From the NCBI GenBank assembly GCA_903890595.1, contig CAITBU010000185.1, positions 1 through 13,308 on the forward strand: a DNA stretch of 13,308 bases, in the 5' to 3' direction. Source of the stretch: an uncultured Holophagaceae bacterium. Its GTDB lineage: Bacteria > Acidobacteriota > Holophagae > Holophagales > Holophagaceae. The translations under genes and the position numbers were made by a program. The notes beneath the pieces were generated by a model. The model ran no database searches. It worked only from the letters and a program-made list of their open reading frames with translations, and had not been told where the DNA came from. Below are positions 1 through 5,515 of the stretch, one piece after another. Numbering within the stretch: position 1 is the first letter of the stretch; the number at the start of each line of letters is the position of its first letter.

Positions 1-125
1 CCCTCCCGCAGCACCTGGGCCCCGGCCTCCGAGGCCAGGGTCTCCTGGCTCACCACCAGGCCCCGAGGGGCCTGGGCGCCCAGGGCCAGGGTCAGGAAGA
101 GGGACAGCAGGGGAACGAGGCGCAT
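1..125 (-). CDS. ggt: Gamma-glutamyltranspeptidase, N-terminal fragment (cut by window edge)
   Basis: Only the first 41 codons are inside the window. Reading down from the ATG at 125 gives a short basic N-terminus (MRLVPLL), a hydrophobic stretch ending in ALGAQA that looks like a Sec signal peptide, and then GLVVSQETLASEAGAQVLRE. The G-x-V-x-S-x3-L-A-S-E-A-G-x2-(I/V)-L pattern is the start of the mature N-terminal domain of gamma-glutamyltranspeptidases, periplasmic Ntn-hydrolases that cleave gamma-glutamyl bonds (for example in glutathione). The family normally continues with GGNAVDAA, which would lie just outside the window. A GGAG ribosome site (complement of 131-134) sits 5 nt before the ATG. 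The gene is divergent from the hemolysin III gene at 172. The call rests on one motif plus the signal peptide; the catalytic Thr is not visible. Confidence 0.62.
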   Translation of the reverse strand, partial: MRLVPLLSLFLTLALGAQAPRGLVVSQETLASEAGAQVLRE

Positions 126-171
126 GGGGACTCCGGAGAACCGCTGCCCATAGTCTGTCATCCTTGGAGCC
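126..171. promoter_or_regulatory. Short divergent intergenic region
   Basis: These 46 bp separate the divergent starts of the gamma-glutamyltranspeptidase and hemolysin III genes, so promoters for both must lie here or overlap the coding starts. GGAG motifs are visible for both genes (complement of 131-134 for the minus gene, 166-169 for the plus gene, the latter only 2 nt from its ATG). I see no convincing -35/-10 pair. Confidence 0.3.
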
Positions 172-933
172 ATGGCCCGCAGCACCGGCATTCCCGGATC
201 CTCCTCCCAGACCCCCGCCGAAGAGCTGGCCAACAGCCTGACCCACGGCTTGGGCGTGGCCCTGGCCATCGCTGGACTGGCGGTCATGGTGGTGTTCGCC
301 GCCCAGCGGGGCACCGCCCGGGACGTGGTGGGCGTGTCCATCTTCGGCAGCACGCTGATCCTGCTCTACCTCATGTCGACCCTCTACCACGCCTTCCGAG
401 GGCCGCGCCTCAAGCTGCTCTTCAAGGTCTTCGACCACTCGGCCATCTTCCTGCTCATCGCCGGCACCTACACGCCCTTCTGTCTCTCGGCCCTGGGCCG
501 CACCAGCCCGGCCTGGGGCTGGACGGTCTTTGGCATCGTCTGGGCTCTGGCGGTGCTGGGCATCACCTTCAAGGGCGTCTTCTACGGCCGCATCGCCGAG
601 TCCGCCCTCAGTCCGGCGCCCCTGGACCACCTCCATCCCGGGGTGGCGGCCACGGTGGACCCCGCCTTTGTGAAGCGCATGGGCTGGATCTCCACCGGAA
701 TCTACCTCCTCATGGGCTGGATCATCCTCATTGCCGCTGGGCCGCTGGGGCGGTCGTTGCACGCCCACGGCCTCTACTGGCTCGTCGGCGGAGGCCTGTT
801 CTACAGCGTGGGCGCCGTCGTCTACAGCCTGGAGAAGATCCCCTTCCACCACGCCCTCTGGCACCTCTTCGTGGTGGGGGGCAGCGCCTGTCACGTAATG
901 GCCGTGCTCCTCTACGTGATCCCCGGAAGGTAG
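172..933 (+). CDS. trhA: Hemolysin III / PAQR-family integral membrane protein
   Basis: A 253-aa polytopic membrane protein of the hemolysin III (YqfA/TrhA, PAQR) family, with seven membrane segments expected for the family. Family hallmarks are visible in order: EELANSLTHG at 17-26; S69-x3-H73 in STLYHAF; FDHSAIFLLIAGTYTP from residue 87, with the conserved D88-H89; and a C-terminal H227-x3-H231 with H241 in the last helix. These Ser/His/Asp positions form the putative metal site of PAQR proteins. Despite the name, most bacterial members are not proven hemolysins; TrhA has been linked to membrane-energetics homeostasis. Length fits the family (about 210-260 aa), with a roughly 16-residue polar N-terminal extension, so a start slightly downstream is conceivable. 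The stop is followed after 3 nt by the next gene, which suggests translational coupling. Confidence 0.9.
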   Translation: MARSTGIPGSSSQTPAEELANSLTHGLGVALAIAGLAVMVVFAAQRGTARDVVGVSIFGSTLILLYLMSTLYHAFRGPRLKLLFKVFDHSAIFLLIAGTYTPFCLSALGRTSPAWGWTVFGIVWALAVLGITFKGVFYGRIAESALSPAPLDHLHPGVAATVDPAFVKRMGWISTGIYLLMGWIILIAAGPLGRSLHAHGLYWLVGGGLFYSVGAVVYSLEKIPFHHALWHLFVVGGSACHVMAVLLYVIPGR

Positions 934-936
934 CCC

Positions 937-1656
937 GTGCTGCCCCTGGAACTCCTGCCGGGCAGCGCCCAATGGGGTCTGCACCTGGATGATCTTGTGG
1001 CCCGACCCGAGGCCCTCTGGATCTACGGCGGCCCGGGCTGCGGGGCCTCCAGTCTGGCGGCCCTGCTGGCGGCGAAGCGAGGCGGGGCCTGGCTCGAAGC
1101 AAAGGATCCGGACCTGGCCCTGACCTGGCTGGCCGAGCACCCGGGTGGGATCGTGGCGGCCCGGGGACCGGCCCCCGAGGACCTGGACTGCCTGCCGCTG
1201 CACCTCCCAGGGGTGGAGGACCACCCGGAGTGCATCCCAGGGATTCTGGACCACCTGGCCCAGGAGGAGGACCTGGCACCGCCTCTGCCCGCAGCCCTGG
1301 GCGGACTGCCCTGCCCCGGCAACCTGCGGGAGCTACGGAACCGGGTGCTGCGCTGGAAGCTGCTGGGTCAGCTGCCCACCCGGGAGCCCGCGGGTGCCCC
1401 TGCCTTCGAGGCTGAGGACCTGGCCACCAACCTCCATGACCTGGAGCGCTTCCTCCTGCACCGGGCCCTGCGGCGGGCCTACGGCAACCGGGTGGAGGCC
1501 GCGGGGCGGCTGGGGGTGAGCCGCCGTCAGCTCTACCTGCTCATCGCCCGCCACGGCGATCCGGTGCGGGGCGAGGTCGCCACCAGCGAGCCCCCGCTGC
1601 GGGTGCGGAAGCGGCGACCGGGTCAAAACTCCAGTTCAGATGGCGGGGTCCGATAA
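937..1656 (+). CDS. Degenerate NtrC-like protein with Fis-type HTH
   Basis: A 239-aa protein starting at GTG 937, supported by a GGAAGG ribosome site (925-930) 6 nt upstream. It resembles a sigma-54 activator with its core removed. Residues 31-39 (GGPGCGASS) align with the Walker A loop, but the catalytic Lys is Ala37. Residues 86-107 (LPLHLPGVEDHPECIPGILD...) match the IPLDLPPLRDRPGDL segment of the full-length activator encoded next, and CPGNLRELRN (126-135) matches its AGNIRELEN sensor II motif. About 80 residues that carry Walker B, the GAFTGA sigma-54 contact loop and the arginine fingers are absent. Residues 169-206 form a Fis-type helix-turn-helix (GNRVEAAGRLGVSRRQLY). Inference: it binds DNA but probably neither hydrolyses ATP nor opens sigma-54 promoters. 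No exact family is known to me. It lies 3 nt after the hemolysin III gene and 39 nt before the response regulator. Confidence 0.72.
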   Translation: MLPLELLPGSAQWGLHLDDLVARPEALWIYGGPGCGASSLAALLAAKRGGAWLEAKDPDLALTWLAEHPGGIVAARGPAPEDLDCLPLHLPGVEDHPECIPGILDHLAQEEDLAPPLPAALGGLPCPGNLRELRNRVLRWKLLGQLPTREPAGAPAFEAEDLATNLHDLERFLLHRALRRAYGNRVEAAGRLGVSRRQLYLLIARHGDPVRGEVATSEPPLRVRKRRPGQNSSSDGGVR

Positions 1657-1695
1657 CACCTCCAGCGGCCGTGCCGGCCGCATGGATGCTCAATC

Positions 1696-3216
1696 ATGGC
1701 GACGCCTCTTCGGATTCTGGTGGTGGACGATGATCCCGGGATGCGGGATGGCATGGCGATGAGCCTGAAGCGCTCCGGCTACTTTGCGGAGCAGGCCCGG
1801 GGCGGCGAGGAGGCCCTGCGCATGGTGCGCCCCGGTGCCTTCGATGCCGTGGTCACGGATCTCCGGATGCCCGGCATGGACGGCCTGCAGCTCACCGCCC
1901 GGCTCAAGGCCATCGACCCTTCCCTGCCGGTGCTGCTCATCACGGCCTTCGGCAGCCTGGAGAGCGCCCGGGAGGCCATGCGCCTCGGCGCCTTCGACTT
2001 CCTGTCCAAGCCCTTCAGCCCCGAAGAGCTGACCACGGCCCTGGCCAAGGCCCTCAAGTGCGAGACCCACCTGAAGGCCGAAGAACCGGCCGAGGCACCG
2101 GTCATCCTCACCCAGGACCCCGTGCTGGGCGAGACCCTGGCCCTGGCGCGCCGCGCCGCAGACAGCCGAGCCACCATCCTGATCCAGGCCGAGAGCGGCA
2201 CGGGCAAGGAGCTGCTCGCCAAGCTCATCCACGGCTCCAGCCCCCGGCGCCACGGCGCCTTTGTGGCCATCAACTGCGCCGCCATCCCCGAGAACCTGCT
2301 GGAGTCCGAGCTGTTCGGCTACGAGAAGGGCGCCTTCACGGGCGCCACCGGCCTGAAGCCCGGCCGCTTCGAACAGGCCGACGGCGGCACCCTGGTGCTG
2401 GACGAGGTGGGCGAGCTGCCCCTGGCCCTGCAGGGCAAGCTCCTGCGCGTGCTCCAGGAGCGCTGCGTGGACCGCCTGGGCGGGAGCCGGCCCATCCCCG
2501 TGGACGTCCGCCTCATCGCCCTCACCAACCGCAACCTCCAGGCCGAGGTGAAGGCCGGGCGCTTCCGCGAGGACCTCTACTACCGCCTGAACGTCATCCC
2601 TCTGGACCTGCCGCCCCTGCGGGACCGGCCGGGGGACCTGAGCCTCCTGGCCGCCCACTTCGCTGAGCGCTATGCCCGGGAGAACGAGCGCCCGGTGCCC
2701 GACCTCGCCCCCAGCTTCCACGCCGCCCTGACCCGCCATGGCTGGGCAGGCAACATCCGGGAGCTGGAGAACGTGATCCAGCGCTGCGTGGTGCTCAACC
2801 AGGGCCGGCGCCTCACCCAGCGGGATCTGAGCTGGCTGCTACCCCCGGAGGTCCTCCTGGGCCTGCCCGAAGACCCGCCCGACCCCTTCGCCGTCGAGCC
2901 CTACAACCAGGTCCGCCCAGCGGCGCTGCCGCCACCCGAGGCTGCACCCCTGCCCCCTGGGGCCGTGCTGGCTGATCCCCGGAAGCCCCTCGCTGGTGTG
3001 CCCATGGGCACCCCGGTGGTGCTTCCCCTGGGCCTCTCCCTGCCCGAGCTGGAGCGCTTCTGGCTGCTGTCCACCCTGAGCGCCCTGAAGGGCAACCGCA
3101 CCCACTGCGCCGAGCAGCTCGACATCGCCCTCCGCACCGTGCGCAACAAGATCAACGAGTACAAGGTCGACGGCTTCGACATCCCCGTCAGCGTCAGGGG
3201 TTCGGAAGACCACTAG
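1696..3216 (+). CDS. NtrC-family sigma-54-dependent response regulator
   Basis: A 506-aa cytoplasmic transcription activator. The receiver domain (about 5-120) has acidic D11-D12-D13, phosphoacceptor D55 in VVTDLRMPGMDG, T83 and K105 (SKPF). The AAA+ domain has Walker A AESGTGKE at 165-172 (the first Gly is Ala, Lys171 kept), GAFTGA at 212-217, Walker B TLVLDE at 232-237, an arginine-finger region FREDLYYRLN at 290-299 and sensor II GNIREL at 352-357. A proline-rich linker (about 384-442) makes it longer than most NtrC proteins. A Fis-type HTH lies at about 452-490 (ALKGNRTHCAEQLDIALRTVRNKI). All parts needed to activate sigma-54 promoters are intact. The cognate histidine kinase is not in the window and the target genes are unknown. 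No good Shine-Dalgarno precedes ATG 1696, so it may depend on translation of the upstream gene. It converges on the YihY gene with 19 bp between the stops. Confidence 0.93.
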   Translation: MATPLRILVVDDDPGMRDGMAMSLKRSGYFAEQARGGEEALRMVRPGAFDAVVTDLRMPGMDGLQLTARLKAIDPSLPVLLITAFGSLESAREAMRLGAFDFLSKPFSPEELTTALAKALKCETHLKAEEPAEAPVILTQDPVLGETLALARRAADSRATILIQAESGTGKELLAKLIHGSSPRRHGAFVAINCAAIPENLLESELFGYEKGAFTGATGLKPGRFEQADGGTLVLDEVGELPLALQGKLLRVLQERCVDRLGGSRPIPVDVRLIALTNRNLQAEVKAGRFREDLYYRLNVIPLDLPPLRDRPGDLSLLAAHFAERYARENERPVPDLAPSFHAALTRHGWAGNIRELENVIQRCVVLNQGRRLTQRDLSWLLPPEVLLGLPEDPPDPFAVEPYNQVRPAALPPPEAAPLPPGAVLADPRKPLAGVPMGTPVVLPLGLSLPELERFWLLSTLSALKGNRTHCAEQLDIALRTVRNKINEYKVDGFDIPVSVRGSEDH

Positions 3217-3235
3217 GCCCCAACAGGTCGCACGC

Positions 3236-4240
3236 TCAGGCCTCGGGCTCGCTGTGGGGCAAGTGGGCTTCCTGGAGCCGCGTGCGGACCCAGGCGGGGT
3301 TGGCGTCGTGGCGGTAGAAGGCGGCAGTGATCTCGGCGCCCAGCAGCAGGATGGCGCAGCTGTAGTAGAGGAACGTGAGGCCGGCCACGACGCCCAGCAG
3401 GGAGCCGTACATGATGCCCCAGGTCATGGTGTGCCGCAGGTAGACCCCGAAGCCCCACTGGGCCGTCCACCAGAGGGTCGTGGACACGGCAGCCCCCAGG
3501 AAGGCATGGCGGAACTTCACGTGGAGGCGGGGCAGGTGCTGCAGGACGATGGTGATGGTCACCAGTCCCAACAGCGGGCCGAGGTAGTGCATGAACTCGG
3601 TCTGCCGCACGGGCATGATCCGCCGCAGGACCCCACCGATGAGCAGGGCCAGGAACAGCACCATGGTCAGCAGACCGCCCACCAGGAAGACCAGCTGCCG
3701 CAGCAGGTGGTTCTTGCGGGTCTGGCGGTGCTTCTTGATGCGCAGACCAAACACGTGGGCCAGGCTGGTGTCCAGCTGGCTGATGCCCCAGTAGCTGCCG
3801 AAGAGCAGCACGATCCAGGACAGGCCCATGCCCCCCAGCTTCTGGCTGTTGGCGACGGCGTCGTAGAACAGCTCCCGGGGCAGGTAGGGGACGATCTCCT
3901 GGAGGGTGCGCAGGGTGCCGGGGCCGTAAGCCTTGCTGCCCAGGATGGCGCCCAGCAGGTTCAGGAGCAGCGTCGAGAGGGGCACCAGGCTCACGATGAG
4001 CCAAAAGCTGAGGCCCGCGGCGTAGCTTAGGCAGTCGTCCTTGTGGTACCGACTCAGCACATGAGCAATGAAGGCGCCCAGGCGGCCCAGGGGCGGCACC
4101 GCCCGGGCCACTTCCTCCCAGACGAGCTCAGCCAGGTCCAGGCCTCGCCGGCCGGCGGCTTGCAGGGCCCGGGCCACGCGCCAGATCTGCTCCGCGATGG
4201 CCTTCAGCGCAGCCAAGCGGGCCAGCAACCTGTCCAGCAT
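3236..4240 (-). CDS. YihY/BrkB-family inner-membrane protein
   Basis: A 334-aa membrane protein of the YihY/virulence factor BrkB family (often mis-annotated as ribonuclease BN). A cytoplasmic, helix-rich N-terminus of about 65 residues precedes six hydrophobic segments near 76-101, 138-155, 183-206, 217-236, 246-268 and 281-306. The family signature is visible as DDCLSYAAGLSFWLIVSLVP (68-87), with the Ala/Ser-rich first helix, and as GSLLGVVAGLTFLYYSCAI (279-297) in the last helix. The molecular role of the family is not established; transport or envelope functions have been proposed. Its ATG lies 1 nt after the TAG of the 66-aa membrane protein, so the two are almost certainly co-translated. 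It ends convergently 19 bp from the response regulator, with no obvious terminator hairpin in the gap. Confidence 0.88.
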   Translation of the reverse strand: MLDRLLARLAALKAIAEQIWRVARALQAAGRRGLDLAELVWEEVARAVPPLGRLGAFIAHVLSRYHKDDCLSYAAGLSFWLIVSLVPLSTLLLNLLGAILGSKAYGPGTLRTLQEIVPYLPRELFYDAVANSQKLGGMGLSWIVLLFGSYWGISQLDTSLAHVFGLRIKKHRQTRKNHLLRQLVFLVGGLLTMVLFLALLIGGVLRRIMPVRQTEFMHYLGPLLGLVTITIVLQHLPRLHVKFRHAFLGAAVSTTLWWTAQWGFGVYLRHTMTWGIMYGSLLGVVAGLTFLYYSCAILLLGAEITAAFYRHDANPAWVRTRLQEAHLPHSEPEA

Positions 4241-4241
4241 C

Positions 4242-4442
4242 CTAGAACCGGACGGGATGCCGGGGCAGCAGGTACATCACCCAGGCCAGGGCCAGTCCGA
4301 TGCCGATGAGGCCCGCCGCGTGCTTGAGGATCGAGGCCCGCGTGCGCTCCGGCCGCCGGGTCGGATGCAGCAGTCCCAGCACCAGGGAGATGCCCAGGCC
4401 CATGAGGACGAAGTGGATGACATGGCTCGACAGGAAACGCAT
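4242..4442 (-). CDS. Small two-helix membrane protein upstream of YihY
   Basis: A 66-aa protein I do not recognise. It has two hydrophobic segments (about 8-24, HFVLMGLGISLVLGLL, and about 41-60, KHAAGLIGIGLALAWVMYLL) joined by a basic, proline-containing loop (HPTRRPERTR) that should face the cytoplasm. The 1-nt gap to the downstream YihY ORF and the clean two-helix hydropathy argue that it is a genuine gene, perhaps a partner of the YihY protein. The start is less certain: no Shine-Dalgarno is visible before ATG 4442, and the heptad-repeat block begins only 7 nt upstream. Its promoter therefore either lies in the repeat or was displaced by it. Confidence 0.6.
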   Translation of the reverse strand: MRFLSSHVIHFVLMGLGISLVLGLLHPTRRPERTRASILKHAAGLIGIGLALAWVMYLLPRHPVRF

Positions 4443-4449
4443 GGAATTA

Positions 4450-4586
4450 GGCTATCAGCTGTCGGCTATCAGCTGTCAGCCAAAGCAGGGCCCGCCTTAG
4501 CCGATAGCTGACAGCTGACAGCCAACAGCCAACAGCCAAAGCAGGGCCTGCTTTAGCCGATAGCTGACAGCTGATAGCCGACAGCC
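4450..4586. repeat. Heptad-repeat block, left flank of toxin-antitoxin cassette
   Basis: This 137-bp noncoding block is built from 7-bp units of the type GCTATCA / GCTGTCA on the left and their complements (CCGATAG, CTGACAG, CCAACAG) on the right, around two related cores. Core one (4482-4498) is AAAGCAGGGCCCGCCTT. Core two (4538-4554) is AAAGCAGGGCCTGCTTT, a perfect 8-bp inverted repeat around one base. The heptads at 4450-4481 are inverted relative to those at 4499-4525, so the left part can fold into a long hairpin with core one as the loop. The block touches the antitoxin stop (4587-4589) on one side and lies 7 nt from the small membrane gene start on the other. It may serve as a bidirectional terminator, but it looks like a dispersed repeat family shared with 5318-5507. 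Confidence 0.9.
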
Positions 4587-4964
4587 CTAGGGTGCGACCT
4601 TTCTCGGAGCAGGCGCCCTCTTTCGCCGTGGCTTGGGAAGCATGGTGTCCACATAGGCCACCGTCAGCCGCCGCAGAACCTCCGAGGGCGCCATCCCTTG
4701 GGTCTCAGCCGCAGCAGCCAAGGCCGCCTTGAGGGCTCGAGGAGCCCGGAAGCTGATGTTCTCCACGGCCTCCCGCGCCTCCTCCTTCCGCGGACGACCC
4801 ATCCTCACCTGGAGGGGCATCCCCCAACCCTCAGGGTGCGTCAGCAATGCCTCTGCCTCCGCAACACGGTCCTCCAGGGGTCTGGCTCGCTCCTCCAGGG
4901 GCATGTCCTGGACCCGTTCCATCAGCTGGCCCCAATCCAGATTCTCGCCCTTCTTCTTGGTCAT
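4587..4964 (-). CDS. BrnA-like ribbon-helix-helix antitoxin (putative)
   Basis: A 125-aa, highly charged protein. The N-terminal half (MTKKKGENLDWGQLMERV..., 1-60) is rich in Glu/Arg and probably helical. Residues about 68-108 contain ENISFRAPRALKAALAAAAE followed by TQGMAPSEVLRRLTVAYVD, the beta-strand/helix/helix pattern of CopG/Arc-type ribbon-helix-helix DNA-binding domains, and the tail is basic (KPRRKRAPAPRK). Its ATG overlaps the TGA of the upstream toxin-like gene by 4 bp (ATGA, 4961-4964). Toxin first and antitoxin second is the order typical of brnT-brnA. Inferred role: it neutralises the partner and represses the operon, probably at the twin palindromes upstream. At 125 aa it is longer than usual BrnA, and the family call is by architecture rather than clear sequence identity. 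Confidence 0.62.
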   Translation of the reverse strand: MTKKKGENLDWGQLMERVQDMPLEERARPLEDRVAEAEALLTHPEGWGMPLQVRMGRPRKEEAREAVENISFRAPRALKAALAAAAETQGMAPSEVLRRLTVAYVDTMLPKPRRKRAPAPRKVAP

Positions 4965-5248
4965 CTTCCACCGCCCTTCTTCACATCAAGTTTTCGATAT
5001 CGATGCCCCGTGACAGGCTCCAAGAGGCTTTTTCTACGATCCAGGATGTCGCACACCAGCTGGTAGCCCTTGCCCTCCACGACACCCTCCAGAATGAGCC
5101 GCCAGGGGTGAGTCTCACTCCGGTAGGCCGTAAAAGTGCCGCCTCGAATCAAGGCTTCGAAGGGTTCAGTTCCTAGTCCGTGTTTGTGCCGCAGCTTAGC
5201 CACCACGAAATCGGGCCAGACCAGGGTGGGCGCCATTCCCCTTGCCAT
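4961..5248 (-). CDS. BrnT-like toxin (putative)
   Basis: A 95-aa basic protein. The start at ATG 5248 is well supported by a perfect GAGGAGG ribosome site (complement of 5254-5260) 5 nt upstream; a second ATG at codon 5 is less likely. Its layout resembles BrnT, a small RelE-fold ribonuclease: W11 near the N-terminus, AKLRHKHGLG (17-26) corresponding to the Lys-His-Gly region, then FEALIRGG, and a strand-rich half with RLILEGVVEGKGYQLVCD and LLEPVTGHRYRK, like the BrnT R-x-G...L-V-V...I-T-x-x-R ending. Overlap with a ribbon-helix-helix protein gene, small size and repeat-framed location all fit a type II toxin. The catalytic residues cannot be confirmed by eye, so another small toxin family is possible. 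Confidence 0.58.
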   Translation of the reverse strand: MARGMAPTLVWPDFVVAKLRHKHGLGTEPFEALIRGGTFTAYRSETHPWRLILEGVVEGKGYQLVCDILDRRKSLLEPVTGHRYRKLDVKKGGGR

Positions 5249-5263
5249 CCCCGCCTCCTCAAT

Positions 5264-5312
5264 AAGTGTGGGGCACTTTTGCGAAGACGCAATAGAAAGT
5301 GTGGGGCACTTT
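5264..5312. promoter_or_regulatory. Twin palindromes upstream of the toxin-antitoxin operon (operator candidate)
   Basis: Two identical 15-bp sequences AAGTGTGGGGCACTT (5264-5278 and 5297-5311; the second extends to AAAGTG...CACTTT) start 33 bp apart, close to three helical turns. Each has arms AAGTG/CACTT around a 5-bp centre. Between them TTGCG-AAGA-CGCAA (5279-5292) can form a small perfect hairpin. The block begins 16 nt upstream of the toxin ATG, where an autoregulatory operator for the ribbon-helix-helix antitoxin would be expected. The same pattern could instead be a relict transposon end. Confidence 0.55.
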
Positions 5313-5317
5313 ATTCG

Positions 5318-5507
5318 GGCTGTCAGCTATCGGCTATCAGCTGTCAGCCAAAGCGGGGGCTGACAGCTGTCGGCTATCAGCGATCAGCCAAAGCAGGGCC
5401 CCCCTTAGCCGATAGCCGATAGCCGATAGCCGATAGCTGATAGCTGATAGCTGATAGCTGATAGCTGATAGCTGATAGCTGATAGCCGATAGCCGACCGC
5501 CAACAGC
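5318..5507. repeat. Heptad-repeat block, right flank, with 12 perfect 7-bp tandem repeats
   Basis: A noncoding block between the operator region and the lon stop. The left part (5318-5389) has heptads of the GCTATCA/GCTGTCA orientation with one shortened core (AAAGCGGGGG, from 5350). A fuller core follows at 5390-5407 (AAAGCAGGGCCCCCCTTA). From 5408 to 5491 come 12 uninterrupted heptads: four GCCGATA, seven GCTGATA, one GCCGATA. Degenerate units (GCCGACC, GCCAACA) continue to about 5507, ending about 9 nt before the lon stop at 5516. Left and right arms are complementary, so long hairpins are possible. Because 7 is not a multiple of 3, and every frame meets TGA or TAG, it is not coding. Confidence 0.93.
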
Positions 5508-5515
5508 CCAAAAAG

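Noticed and set aside
5269..5283. Sigma-54 promoter (GG-N10-GC) in the palindrome region
   Set aside because: The GG and GC elements are off by one base from the required spacing, and it would point away from the toxin-antitoxin operon.
5408..5491. Possible CRISPR array
   Set aside because: Units of 7 bp with no spacers and no cas genes.
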